From positions 20,834-84,833 of the forward strand of contig JAZSDU010000034.1 in NCBI GenBank assembly GCA_045531335.1: 64,000 nt of DNA. Direction: 5' to 3'. The DNA is from CAG-452 sp045531335 (GTDB taxonomy: Bacteria; Bacillota; Clostridia; TANB77; CAG-508). The notes below the pieces were generated by a model. The model worked only from the letters and a program-made list of their open reading frames with translations, searched no databases and was not told where the DNA came from. Positions within the stretch are counted from its first letter, which is position 1; each line of letters starts with the position of its first letter. This document shows, piece after piece, positions 1 through 8,252 of the stretch. The position numbers and the translations under genes were made by a program.

Positions 1-20
1 AAATTTTAGAAAAAGAATAA
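1..20 (+). CDS. gatA: 3' end of gatA (partial)
   Basis: One frame of the first bases reads Ile-Leu-Glu-Lys-Glu-stop and ends 12 bases before gatB. GatA, the amidase subunit of the tRNA-dependent amidotransferase, is usually encoded directly upstream of gatB, so this is probably its C-terminal tail. The call rests on position only, because the fragment is too short to recognise. Confidence 0.35.
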
Positions 21-32
21 GGAGAGAAAAAT

Positions 33-1472
33 ATGTCAAGAGAAGATTATGAAATAGTTATAGGGCTAGAAGTTCATAGTGAATTATCTACAAAAACAAA
101 AATATTCTGTTCTTGTCCTACTGAATTTGGAGGAGAACCAAACACACATTGTTGTCCAGTATGTATGGCAATGCCTGGAACACTTCCAGTTTTAAATGAA
201 AAAGTAGTAGAATATGCTATAAAAGCAGGTCTTGCTACAAACTGTAAAATAGCAGACGTGAGTAAAAATGATAGAAAAAATTATTTCTATCCAGATTTAC
301 CAAAAGCATACCAAATATCTCAATTTGATATGCCACTTTGCGAACATGGATATATAGAGATAGAAGTAAATGGAGAAAAGAAAAAAATAGGTCTTACAAG
401 AATACATATAGAAGAAGACGCAGGAAAATTAAATCATGACGATTATGGAAGAGGAAGTTTAGTAGACTTAAATAGAGCAGGAGTTCCTTTAATAGAAATA
501 GTTTCAGAACCTGATTTAAGAAGTAGCGAAGAAGTAGAGTTATATTTAAGAAAATTAAAATCTATATTAGAATATATAGAAGTATCAGATTGTAAAATGC
601 AAGAGGGATCTTTAAGAGCAGATGTTAACGTATCTGTTAGAAAAAAAGGACAAAAAGAATTTGGAATTAGAACAGAAATGAAAAACATGAACTCATTTAG
701 ATCAATTGTAAGAGCAATAGATTATGAATCAGAAAGACAAATAGAAGTATTAGAAGAGGGCGGAAAGGTTGAGCAAGAAACATTAAGATGGGATGATGTT
801 TCTGGAAAAACTTTCCCAATGAGAGATAAAGAAGATGCACAAGATTATAGATATTTCCCAGATCCTGACTTAGTTACTATTAGAATATCAGAGGAAATGA
901 AAGAAAATATTAGAAAAAGCCTACCAGAAATGCCTGAAAGTAGAAAGAAAAGATATATTGAAGAATATAAATTACCTGAATATGATAGTAATATATTAAT
1001 ATCATCAAAATATTTTTCTGATTTATTTGAAGGAGCAACTAAAGTTTGCAATAATCCTAAAGCAGTTAGCAACTGGATAATGACAGATATAACAAAGGAA
1101 TTAAACGATAAAGAATTAGAACCTATAGACATACCATTTACAGCTGAACATTTAGGAAATTTAATAGTATTAATAGATAAAGGAACTATTAGTTCAAGCA
1201 TTGCAAAAAAAGTATTACAAGAAATGTTCTTAGAACCAAAAGAACCTCAAAAAATAATAGAGGAAAAAGGTTGGATACAAATATCAGATGAAGGAGCAAT
1301 AAAAGAAGTAGTATTAAAAATTCTTGAAGCAAATCCTCAATCAATAGCAGATTATAAAGCAGGTAAAGACAAAGCAGTAGGATTTTTAGTAGGACAAGCA
1401 ATGAAAGAAACAAAAGGAAAAGCAAACCCACAAATGCTTAACAAAATGTTCTTAGAAGAATTAAATAAATAG
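33..1472 (+). CDS. gatB: Aspartyl/glutamyl-tRNA(Asn/Gln) amidotransferase subunit B
   Basis: This 479-aa protein is the tRNA-binding subunit of the cytoplasmic GatCAB complex, which converts Glu-tRNA(Gln) and Asp-tRNA(Asn) to the amidated forms. The N-terminus carries the family signature GLEVHSELSTKTKIFC. A cysteine cluster (CSCP, then CCPVC about 20 residues later) matches the zinc site. HIEEDAGKL and YRYFPDPDL are catalytic-cradle motifs, and the C-terminal 150 residues form the helical/YqeY tail ending in a GKANP motif. Length is normal. The start follows a GGAGAG Shine-Dalgarno. It is probably the last gene of a gatCAB operon, closed by the long inverted repeat that begins at its stop codon. 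Confidence 0.97.
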   Translation: MSREDYEIVIGLEVHSELSTKTKIFCSCPTEFGGEPNTHCCPVCMAMPGTLPVLNEKVVEYAIKAGLATNCKIADVSKNDRKNYFYPDLPKAYQISQFDMPLCEHGYIEIEVNGEKKKIGLTRIHIEEDAGKLNHDDYGRGSLVDLNRAGVPLIEIVSEPDLRSSEEVELYLRKLKSILEYIEVSDCKMQEGSLRADVNVSVRKKGQKEFGIRTEMKNMNSFRSIVRAIDYESERQIEVLEEGGKVEQETLRWDDVSGKTFPMRDKEDAQDYRYFPDPDLVTIRISEEMKENIRKSLPEMPESRKKRYIEEYKLPEYDSNILISSKYFSDLFEGATKVCNNPKAVSNWIMTDITKELNDKELEPIDIPFTAEHLGNLIVLIDKGTISSSIAKKVLQEMFLEPKEPQKIIEEKGWIQISDEGAIKEVVLKILEANPQSIADYKAGKDKAVGFLVGQAMKETKGKANPQMLNKMFLEELNK

Positions 1473-1541
1473 ACAAAAGGGGACAGACCCCAATAGTCTA
1501 CACTTACAGTGTGGACTATTGGGGTCTGTCCCCTTTTGTCT
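1471..1541. repeat. Long inverted repeat of the GGGACAG family
   Basis: Two 28-base arms are perfect reverse complements, starting at the gatB stop. The inner part continues as a further imperfect stem, so the whole 71 bases can fold into one hairpin. The arms contain GGGGACAGACCCC and end in runs of A and T, so it could terminate transcription in both directions. Related palindromes lie at 5091, 36302, 47041 and 60984 and around the transposase at 34 kb. Confidence 0.8.
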
Positions 1542-1548
1542 ATTTTAC

Positions 1549-1800
1549 TTAAACTATTTCTTTTTTTATTTTATCCATTGCAAATGCACATACAAAAAAT
1601 GTAGATGCAAATGTTAATCCGGTTTTAAACAATATAATACCTGAGTTATATAATACATGAGATATAGGGTTTAATATGTAAGAAAGAGAAATAATGCAAG
1701 ATATGATACATATAATAAAAGAAAAATTAAATCCATATATCATTATTTTTAAAACTTTTTTATCTATATTTTTAATATTATCTATTAATTTTTTTATCAT
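1549..1800 (-). CDS. Small two-helix membrane protein, unknown function
   Basis: I do not recognise this 83-aa protein. It has a lysine-rich N-terminal 18 residues, then hydrophobic segments at about residues 20-43 and 51-75, and a short charged tail. The start was placed at the ATG eight bases after a GGAGG ribosome-binding site, not at the upstream in-frame ATG. It stands alone between the gatB repeat and rpsT. Confidence 0.6.
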   Translation of the reverse strand: MIKKLIDNIKNIDKKVLKIMIYGFNFSFIICIISCIISLSYILNPISHVLYNSGIILFKTGLTFASTFFVCAFAMDKIKKEIV

Positions 1801-1914
1801 CTGTATACCTCCAATTCTTTTTAGCCTATATATATAATGGTAACATGCACAACATAAATAAATCAAAGGTAATTATTGGTATAGATATATAAATTGCGAA
1901 ATTGATTTAAACCC

Positions 1915-1946
1915 TGTAGGGGTCGCCCAAGAGTGCGACCCCTACA
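1915..1946. repeat. TGTAGGGG-core repeat, short palindromic form
   Basis: A 32-base palindrome starts TGTAGGGGTCG and ends CGACCCCTACA. It is the single-core form of the dispersed repeat family seen about 20 times in the window and lies just downstream of the rpsT terminator. Confidence 0.8.
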
Positions 1947-1950
1947 AACA

Positions 1951-1980
1951 AAAAAACAAATCGTTTACGATTTGTTTTTT
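1951..1980 (-). terminator. Rho-independent terminator of rpsT
   Basis: The stem AAACAAATCG/CGATTTGTTT has a four-base loop and is flanked by A- and T-runs. It begins four bases past the rpsT stop codon. The symmetric sequence would also work on the other strand. Confidence 0.8.
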
Positions 1981-1984
1981 CTAA

Positions 1985-2248
1985 CTATGCTAATGTATTT
2001 AATTTTTTTGCTAAATTTGATTTCTTTCTAGATGCAGTATTCTTTTTGATAACACCTTTTGAGCAAGCACCATCTATTTTTTTAACAGCATCTTTAAATA
2101 AGTTTTCAGCATTTTCTTTATTACCTTCTAATACAGCAGCTTCAAATTTTTTAACAGCTGTTTTATATTCAGATTTAATCATATTATTTCTTAATGTTTT
2201 TTTCTCAATAACATCAACTCTTTTTATTGCAGATTTAATATTTGGCAT
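1985..2248 (-). CDS. rpsT: 30S ribosomal protein S20
   Basis: This 87-aa, lysine-rich protein begins MPNIKSAIKRV and has the S20 pattern of three helices: RNNMIKSEYKT in the first and the closing GVIKKNTASRKKSNLAKK motif in the last. S20 binds 16S rRNA in the small ribosomal subunit. The length is normal. A strong AAGGAGG site lies upstream of the ATG, a sigma-A-type promoter is found further upstream and a terminator immediately downstream. It is a single-gene unit. Confidence 0.97.
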   Translation of the reverse strand: MPNIKSAIKRVDVIEKKTLRNNMIKSEYKTAVKKFEAAVLEGNKENAENLFKDAVKKIDGACSKGVIKKNTASRKKSNLAKKLNTLA

Positions 2249-2292
2249 ATGTTTTGCACCTCCTTAAAGTCAAAATAAATTTCACTTTGTAT

Positions 2293-2321
2293 ATTTTAAC
2301 ACGTAAATATAAATTTTGCAA
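2293..2321 (-). promoter_or_regulatory. Sigma-A-type promoter of rpsT
   Basis: On the minus strand TTGCAA and TAAAAT are separated by 17 bases, about 45 bases upstream of the rpsT start codon. Confidence 0.6.
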
Positions 2322-2334
2322 GTAAAATTAAAAA

Positions 2335-2545
2335 AAAGCATAAAAAAAGGCTCCTCCTTGAGAGGAAAGCCTTTAACGCCATAAACAAATGACGTTTATT
2401 TGAGAGGAAATTTCCCCTCAACCTGACCTGTTTGTCATGCTATACCATAGGAATTGGGTGGGTAGCCCGAGCAAAGCAATAAAATCTACAAACAGGTCAG
2501 TATATAAACTGCTTACCTAATAGGTAAGTCAGGTTACATATGATA
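2335..2545 (-). ncRNA. Candidate structured RNA (possibly 6S-like)
   Basis: This part of the roughly 400-base gap between rpsT and the HD hydrolase has no plausible ORF but is rich in complementary blocks. On the minus strand CTGACCTGTTTGT pairs with ACAAACAGGTCAG about 50 bases later, and AACCTGA can pair with TCAGGTT outside it. Smaller hairpins are ACCTATTAGGT, GAGGGGAAATTTCCTCTC and AACGTCAT/ATGGCGTT. The minus strand then ends in a GC-rich hairpin followed by seven T residues (2342-2374), a normal terminator. One long interrupted stem with a GCTCGGGCTACCC segment reminds me of 6S RNA, but I cannot confirm the family from sequence alone. Confidence 0.45.
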
Positions 2546-2599
2546 TAAATTTTAATATAAAAGTATAAAAAAATCAAGATGTAAAAAAATGTAAATTTA

Positions 2600-2628
2600 T
2601 TTACAAGTATATTATTTACATATATAAT
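2600..2628 (+). promoter_or_regulatory. Sigma-A-type promoter of the HD hydrolase gene
   Basis: TTTACA and TATAAT are separated by exactly 17 bases, 20 bases before the start codon. Confidence 0.65.
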
Positions 2629-2647
2629 AATGTACAGAGGTGGATAA

Positions 2648-3802
2648 ATGAAAATTTTAGAAAAGGCAAAAGAGAATATGTTACTTAGAGAAAATATTTT
2701 ATCTGAGTATGCATGTAAATCACAGGATGCAATACTATTAACAGAGGATAAGGAAGATATAAGACCTATATTTTTTAGAGATATAGATAGAATTATCCAT
2801 TCACTTGGCTATACTAGATATATAGATAAAACACAGGTTTATTCATTTACGAAGAACGACCATATAACTCATAGAGTATTACATGTACAACTTGTATCTA
2901 AAATTGCAAGAACTATTGGGAGAAGCTTAAGGTTAAATGAAGATTTGATTGAAGCAATAGCTCTTGGACATGATATAGGCCATAGTCCTTTTGGACATAA
3001 AGGAGAAAAATATTTAAATGATATATGTATAAAAGAAAACATAGGTTATTTTTATCATAATGCACAAAGTGTTAGAGTATTAAAAGAGTTAGAAAAATTA
3101 AATATAAGTTTGCAAACATTAGATGGAATACTTGCTCACAATGGAGAAATACTTATAAATGAATATAAATATGATAAAGATAAAACAGAGCAAGAATTTA
3201 TTACTGACTTACAGTCTACATTTATAAAGGAAGACTATAGTAGAAAAATAATACCTATGACATTAGAAGCATCTGTAGTAAGGTTATCTGATGTAATAGC
3301 ATATATAGGTAGAGATATTGAAGATTCAATAAAAATAGGAACTATAAGAAGAGAAGACGTACCACAAAGTGTAACTAAAGTATTAGGAGATAATAATTCT
3401 AAAATAGTAGATACTTTAATTAAAGATATAATAATTAATAGTTTTGGAAAACCATATTTGACTTTTTCAGATGAAGTTTTTAATGCTTTAATGGGGTTAA
3501 AAGATTGGAATTATAAAAATATATATGCATCTGATGAAGCAAATAAAAATCAAGATATAGTGGAAAAACTTTTTTATAAATTGTATTATTGTTATTTAAA
3601 TAAAGTGCAAAATTGGGATTCGGAAAGTAATAATCTTTCACAATCAGAGAAAAACTTATTTGATTTTGTAGAGCAAAAGGATGATGATACAGATATAAAA
3701 AGGGCAATAATAGACTATATTGCAGGTCAAACAGATCAATACTTTTTAAAAGAATGTGTAGAACATGTAAGAGATATTGATATAGAGCAATTATATAAAT
3801 AA
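2648..3802 (+). CDS. HD-domain dNTP triphosphohydrolase (dGTPase-like)
   Basis: This 384-aa cytoplasmic protein belongs to the dGTP triphosphohydrolase/HD superfamily, which removes triphosphate from deoxynucleotides. The metal-binding pattern is visible: THRVLHVQLV near residue 77, then ALGHDIGHSPFGHKGE near residue 106, and a later conserved aspartate in VVRLSDVIAYIGRD near residue 214. The start follows a GAGGTGG site and a good promoter. The substrate is uncertain, because bacterial relatives differ in nucleotide preference. The DUF2508 and bofA genes follow in the same direction. Confidence 0.85.
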   Translation: MKILEKAKENMLLRENILSEYACKSQDAILLTEDKEDIRPIFFRDIDRIIHSLGYTRYIDKTQVYSFTKNDHITHRVLHVQLVSKIARTIGRSLRLNEDLIEAIALGHDIGHSPFGHKGEKYLNDICIKENIGYFYHNAQSVRVLKELEKLNISLQTLDGILAHNGEILINEYKYDKDKTEQEFITDLQSTFIKEDYSRKIIPMTLEASVVRLSDVIAYIGRDIEDSIKIGTIRREDVPQSVTKVLGDNNSKIVDTLIKDIIINSFGKPYLTFSDEVFNALMGLKDWNYKNIYASDEANKNQDIVEKLFYKLYYCYLNKVQNWDSESNNLSQSEKNLFDFVEQKDDDTDIKRAIIDYIAGQTDQYFLKECVEHVRDIDIEQLYK

Positions 3803-3879
3803 ATTTAACGATATTACATAATTATTCTTTAAATGGAATATACTACATATAAATTGTATATAACGATTGGAGAATTATT

Positions 3880-4122
3880 ATGGATAATAAAGAAAGCGAA
3901 ATTGAACTGTTGAAATCAATTATAAAAACTAAAAGAGAATTATTTATTGCTAACAAAAATTTTGAGTCAGCAGAAGATGAATTAGTAGATTATTACTCAT
4001 ACCAAATAAAAGCAAGTAAAGCAAAGCTTGATTATTTAATAAAACAAGTAAAAACAAAAGGAATAGAAGTTGATATGATTAATAATTTAAAAATAGGATT
4101 AGAAGAAACAAGAGCAATATAA
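3880..4122 (+). CDS. YaaL-type DUF2508 protein
   Basis: This 80-aa charged helical protein has the DUF2508 (B. subtilis YaaL) pattern: NFESAEDELVDYYSYQIKASKAKLDYLIKQ fills residues 27-56 (shown here in parts as NFESA, DYYSYQIKA and DYLIKQ). Its function is unknown. It directly precedes bofA, as yaaL does in Bacillus and many clostridia, which supports the assignment. The start follows a TTGGAG site. Confidence 0.8.
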   Translation: MDNKESEIELLKSIIKTKRELFIANKNFESAEDELVDYYSYQIKASKAKLDYLIKQVKTKGIEVDMINNLKIGLEETRAI

Positions 4123-4181
4123 AGAGTAATATTAATAATAAGACGAGCATAATTATAGTATTATAAGGTAGGGATAAGCTT

Positions 4182-4448
4182 ATGAACAGTACTAATACTA
4201 TAATTATTTTTTTAGGATGTATAATGACAATAGTTATATTTGGTAAAATGCTAATTTTACCAATAAAAATGATTATTAAACTGATATTAAATTCTTTACT
4301 TGGAGGATTAGTAATAACAGTTATTAATTGGATAGGAATGGCTTTTAATATGCATATAGGGCTCAATTTATTTACTGCAATATTTGTAGGCATACTTGGA
4401 ATCCCAGGAGCAATATTGCTTGTAATATTTAAATTGATTTTATTATGA
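4182..4448 (+). CDS. bofA: BofA-family inhibitor of pro-sigma-K processing
   Basis: This 88-aa membrane protein is hydrophobic along most of its length. The C-terminal half has the BofA signature: LNLFTAIFVGILGIPG (residues 66-81), with the conserved N and GxxGxPG. In Bacillus, BofA sits in the outer forespore membrane and, with SpoIVFA, restrains the SpoIVFB protease until SpoIVB signals. SpoIVB is also encoded here at 35.1 kb. The family is clear; the role in this species is inferred. Confidence 0.85.
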   Translation: MNSTNTIIIFLGCIMTIVIFGKMLILPIKMIIKLILNSLLGGLVITVINWIGMAFNMHIGLNLFTAIFVGILGIPGAILLVIFKLILL

Positions 4449-4457
4449 CCCAAAGAT

Positions 4458-4500
4458 GAACTGGATTTTGATAAAAACAAATATCCAGTTCGTTTTGTTT
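4458..4500 (+). terminator. Terminator after bofA
   Basis: The stem AACTGGAT/ATCCAGTT encloses a 16-base AT-rich loop and is followed by a T-rich tract. Confidence 0.65.
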
Positions 4501-4507
4501 AAATATA

Positions 4508-4536
4508 TTGAAAAATAGCAATAAAAATAGTATAAT
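4508..4536 (+). promoter_or_regulatory. Sigma-A-type promoter of hpt
   Basis: TTGAAA and TATAAT with a 17-base spacer lie 35 bases before the hpt start codon. Confidence 0.7.
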
Positions 4537-4571
4537 AAAAAAAGAGTTGAAATATGAAATGAGGTATATAT

Positions 4572-5090
4572 ATGGTAGAAATAAAAACACTAATTGATGA
4601 AGAAAAACTACATAAAAGGGTTGATGAAATAGCTAAACAAATAGAAGAAGAATATAAAGGAAAAGAAATAACTCTTATTTGTATTTTAAAAGGATCAGTG
4701 TTCTTTACAGTTGACTTAGCTAAAAGAATAAATGGAGATGTAAAATTAGAATTTATAAGAGTATCTAGTTATAATGAAGGGACAGAAAGCAGCGGAGAAA
4801 TAAAAATGAAATTGGATTTAAAAGATAGCATTCAAGGAAAAGATGTTATTGTAATTGAAGATATAATAGATACAGGAAGAACTCTTTCATATTTAATAGA
4901 ATACTTAAAAATGAAAAAACCAAATAGTGTAAAACTATGTGCATTATTGGACAAACCAGATAGAAGAACAATAGATGTAAAAGTAGATTATACAGGATTT
5001 CAAATACCAGACAAATTTGTTGTTGGCTATGGATTAGATTGCAACGAGAAATACAGAAATCTTCCATATGTAGGATACATAGAAGTATAA
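4572..5090 (+). CDS. hpt: Hypoxanthine phosphoribosyltransferase
   Basis: This 172-aa cytoplasmic purine-salvage enzyme transfers phosphoribose from PRPP to hypoxanthine or guanine. The PRPP-binding loop VIVIEDIIDTGRT is at residues 95-107. The flexible catalytic loop is represented by VSSYNEGTESSGEIK near residue 63, and DKFVVGYGLDCNEKYRNLPYVG (in parts DKFVVGYGLD and YRNLPYVG) is the base-binding C-terminus. Length is typical. It has its own promoter and is followed by a palindromic repeat. It is not next to tilS/ftsH as in Bacillus. Confidence 0.95.
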   Translation: MVEIKTLIDEEKLHKRVDEIAKQIEEEYKGKEITLICILKGSVFFTVDLAKRINGDVKLEFIRVSSYNEGTESSGEIKMKLDLKDSIQGKDVIVIEDIIDTGRTLSYLIEYLKMKKPNSVKLCALLDKPDRRTIDVKVDYTGFQIPDKFVVGYGLDCNEKYRNLPYVGYIEV

Positions 5091-5126
5091 ATGGCAAAAA
5101 AAGGGGACAGTCCCCTTTTTTGCCAT
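5091..5126. repeat. GGGACAG-family palindrome between hpt and uvrC
   Basis: A nearly perfect 36-base palindrome centres on GGGGACAGTCCCC with A/T-run arms. It could act as a bidirectional terminator. Confidence 0.75.
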
Positions 5127-5145
5127 TGTTTTAAAAGAGGTAAGA

Positions 5146-6933
5146 ATGTTTAATATTAAAGAAGAACTTAAAAAACTTCCAGAAAAACCTGGAGTTTATA
5201 TTATGAGAGATAAAGAAGATAATATTTTATATGTTGGTAAGGCTGTTGTATTAAAAAATAGAGTTAAGCAATACTTTCAAAAAAATAGTAAAACAGCAAG
5301 AATTCAAAAAATGGTATCACTAGTAGACCATTTTGAGTATATAGTTACAGATAATGAGGCAGAAGCTTTAATATTAGAGTGTAATCTTATAAAAAAGAAC
5401 ATGCCTAAATTTAACGTGCTTTTAAAAGATGATAAAACATATCCATATATAAAAATAGATATCAAGTCTGATTATCCAAATGTTTTTATAACAAGAAGAT
5501 TTCAAAATGATGGTTCAAAATATTTTGGACCGTATGCGAATTCAGGAGCAGCTAAAGAAATGTTAGATTTCATAAAGGGACGTTTTCAAATAAGACAATG
5601 CAAGAAGTTTAAAAGCAATCAAAGAGCATGCTTGAATTATCATATAAAAAAATGTCTTGCACCATGTGTAGGATATGTTAGCAAAGAAGAATATAAAAAA
5701 CAAATAGATCAAATTATAATGCTTTTAGAAGGAAAAACAAAAGAGATAATTAGGGAGCTAGATAAAGAAATTATTGAACTTGCTTCAAAACAAGAATATG
5801 AAAAAGCAGCTGTTTTAAGAGATAAGAAGATTGCTATTGAAAGAATTTCAGAAAAGCAAAAAGTGTCTAACATCAATGAAAAAGCTATAGATGTTATTGG
5901 AATTGCTAAAAATGAGTTATCTATTTGTATAGAGATATTCTTTGTAAGAAACAGTAAAATGATCGGAAGAGAACACTATTTTTTTGAGAATTCAAATGAA
6001 CTAACAGAAAACGAGACATTATCAGAATTCATAAAACAATATTATATAAATAAAATGGACTTACCTAATAAAATAATGCTTCCTGAGGAAATAGAAGATA
6101 TTACACTAATAGAAAATCTTTTATCTGAAAAATCGGATAAAAAAATAGAATTTAAAATTCCTCAGAAAGGCGAGAAATTAAGATTTATAGAGATGGCAAA
6201 TAACAACGCTAAAATAACATTAGAAAACAGAACAAAAGAAAAAGAAGATATTGTATTAAGTTTAAAAGAAATATTGAAACTCGATAAATTGCCTAGAAAA
6301 ATAGAATCTTTTGATATATCCAATATAGCAGGAAATTATATGGTGGCTGGGATGTGTGTAGCTAAAGACGGAGTGATTAAAAAGAATTTAGCAAGAAGAT
6401 TTAAAATAAAGACAGTTTTTGCACAGGATGATCCAAGATGTTTAGAAGAAGTTGTAACAAGGAGAATTAAACATTCACTAGAGAATCCTAAAGGTGCTTT
6501 TGGAAAATTACCAGATGTAATTTTTGCAGATGGTGGAATTACTCAAATAAGAGCAATCAAGAAAGCAATAAATATGTACGAAATAGATATACCAGTATTT
6601 GGAATGGTAAAAGATGATAAGCATAATACAAAAAAACTGATAGATGAAAATAAAAACGAAATTGAATTAAATGATAATTTAATGAATTTTATAACTAATA
6701 TGCAAGATGAAGTTCATAGAATAGCAATAGAATATAATAGAAAGCTAAGAGATAAAGATACAACTAAATCTAGATTAGATGAAATAAAAGGAATAGGGGA
6801 GAAAAAGAAACAAAATCTACTTAAAGTATTTGGAAGCATAGAAGGAATAAAAAAGGCTAATATTTTAGAAATTTCAGAGGTAAAAGGAATAACAGAAGAA
6901 TTAGCAAGAAAAATCAAGAAAGAGCTCTCATGA
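5146..6933 (+). CDS. uvrC: Excinuclease ABC subunit C
   Basis: This 595-aa protein is the dual-incision nuclease of nucleotide excision repair, acting after UvrAB. The GIY-YIG 3' nuclease is at residues 12-90 (GVYIMRD, ILYVGKA). FGPYANSGAA and a Cys cluster follow. The UVR motif for UvrB contact is near residue 205 (LASKQEYEKAAVLRDKK). The RNase H-like 5' nuclease begins near residue 383 (ESFDISNIAGNYMVAGMCV), and two helix-hairpin-helix motifs close the protein. All expected parts are present. The start follows AGAGGTAAG. Confidence 0.96.
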   Translation: MFNIKEELKKLPEKPGVYIMRDKEDNILYVGKAVVLKNRVKQYFQKNSKTARIQKMVSLVDHFEYIVTDNEAEALILECNLIKKNMPKFNVLLKDDKTYPYIKIDIKSDYPNVFITRRFQNDGSKYFGPYANSGAAKEMLDFIKGRFQIRQCKKFKSNQRACLNYHIKKCLAPCVGYVSKEEYKKQIDQIIMLLEGKTKEIIRELDKEIIELASKQEYEKAAVLRDKKIAIERISEKQKVSNINEKAIDVIGIAKNELSICIEIFFVRNSKMIGREHYFFENSNELTENETLSEFIKQYYINKMDLPNKIMLPEEIEDITLIENLLSEKSDKKIEFKIPQKGEKLRFIEMANNNAKITLENRTKEKEDIVLSLKEILKLDKLPRKIESFDISNIAGNYMVAGMCVAKDGVIKKNLARRFKIKTVFAQDDPRCLEEVVTRRIKHSLENPKGAFGKLPDVIFADGGITQIRAIKKAINMYEIDIPVFGMVKDDKHNTKKLIDENKNEIELNDNLMNFITNMQDEVHRIAIEYNRKLRDKDTTKSRLDEIKGIGEKKKQNLLKVFGSIEGIKKANILEISEVKGITEELARKIKKELS

Positions 6934-7002
6934 AAGTTGTAATATTTATTAAACACCCTGAATATTATAGTACAAGATACTAAATATAAGGAGTGTTTAA
7001 AT

Positions 7003-7200
7003 ATGGTTGATATTACAAAAGAAGAATTTTGGGAAAATAGATATGAGGAAGTATCTAAAAAAGAAAAACAAAATAGTAAAATAAAAGAATTTATTAGCAG
7101 ACACAAAGTAATCACAACATTATTAATAAGTTTAGGAATATTAATGACAGTAAATACAATTTTGATATATAATTTCTTTAAAATATTAACAGAGATGTAA
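7003..7200 (+). CDS. Small single-pass membrane protein, unknown function
   Basis: This 65-aa protein has a charged N-terminal 37 residues and one hydrophobic segment at about residues 38-60. A clear AAGGAG site precedes the ATG. I do not recognise a family. It lies between uvrC and a methyltransferase gene, all in the same direction. Confidence 0.6.
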   Translation: MVDITKEEFWENRYEEVSKKEKQNSKIKEFISRHKVITTLLISLGILMTVNTILIYNFFKILTEM

Positions 7201-7244
7201 ATAATTAGATAGATTATAATTTATAGTAATAAAAGGAGTAAACA

Positions 7245-8106
7245 ATGAATATAGCAAAAGATTGGAAAGATTATGAAATAATTGATATGGCAAATGGGGA
7301 AAAACTAGAAAGATGGAAGAATGTAAAATTAGTAAGACCAGACCCACAAATTATTTGGAAAGAAAAATCATTTCCAAAAGAATGGAACTCTGCAAATGCC
7401 GTATATAAAAGAAGCAATAAAGGAGGAGGGGGTTGGAGTTATAAAACTAAACTTCCTGAGAGCTGGCAAATAAAATATAAAGATCTTACATTTAATATAA
7501 AACCAATGGGATTTAAGCATACAGGACTTTTTCCAGAACAAGCTGTAAATTGGGATTGGATGATTGATAAAATAAAAAATGCAAAGAGAGATATAAAAGT
7601 ATTAAATTTATTTGCATATACAGGAGGAGCATCTGTTGCATGCCTTTATGCAGGAGCTTCTGTTTGTCATGTTGATAGTTCAAAGGGAATGGTGGCATGG
7701 GCGAAAGAAAATGTCACATCTTCAAAACTTCAAAATAGACCAATTAGATATATAGTAGATGACGTAGTTAAATTTGTAAACAGAGAGATAAGAAGAGGAA
7801 ATAAATATGATGCAATTATAATGGATCCTCCATCGTATGGAAGAGGAGCTTCTCGGAGAAGTATGGCAATTTGAAAACAATATATCTGATTTAATAAAAT
7901 TATGTTCAAATGTTCTGAGCGATAAACCACTATTTTTCTTAATAAATTCATACACAACGGGAATATCATCAGAGGTTTTAGGAAATCTATTAAGGCTTAA
8001 TTTGAATAAATATAATGGAAAGATTTCAGCAGGAGAAATTGGACTTCCAATGACTAATTCTAAATTGATACTTCCTTGCGGCATTTACGGAAGATGGGAA
8101 AACTGA
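7245..8106 (+). CDS. Class I SAM-dependent (rRNA-type) methyltransferase, read with a +1 shift
   Basis: Joined across the CGG at 7854 the product is 286 aa and matches the RlmI-like SAM methyltransferase group. VLNLFAYTGGASVACLYAGA at about residue 120 is SAM motif I. DAIIMDPPSYGRG near residue 190 is the DPP catalytic motif. After the shift the protein continues GEVWQFENN, LFFLINSYTTG and ends LPCGIYGRWEN. In the zero frame it stops at 7874, losing the last third. The RNA target is unknown. The start follows AAAGGAG. Confidence 0.85.
7854..7856 (+). other. +1 frameshift site in the methyltransferase gene
   Basis: In-frame TCT CGG AGA. Skipping the C reads GGA (Gly), giving GRGAS-G-EVW just after the DPPSY catalytic motif. 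The unshifted frame stops six codons later. Confidence 0.85.
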
Positions 8107-8129
8107 TTATGTACATTTTATAAAACTTA

Positions 8130-8180
8130 AAAAATCATATATGAAAATAAGGAATAAAAATTTTCATATATGATTTTTTT
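8130..8180 (+). terminator. Terminator after the methyltransferase gene
   Basis: An 18-base stem (AAAATCATATATGAAAAT and its complement) has an 11-base loop and is followed by T residues. Confidence 0.75.
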
Positions 8181-8252
8181 GATTTCATAAGTAAAAGCAA
8201 AATTACAGATAAATTGAATATAAAATCATCTTAATAAATGAGGTGATTTTAT

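Noticed and set aside
845..1201. Minus-strand ORFs inside gatB and many similar ones in other genes
   Set aside because: They are shadow frames of AT-rich genes, Leu/Ile/Ser-rich, without ribosome-binding sites, and fully overlapped by conserved coding sequence.
2335..2545. tmRNA, RNase P RNA or a riboswitch in the rpsT-HD hydrolase gap
   Set aside because: There is no tRNA-like end with CCA, no conserved RNase P core that I can see, and the minus-strand transcript ends without a downstream gene.
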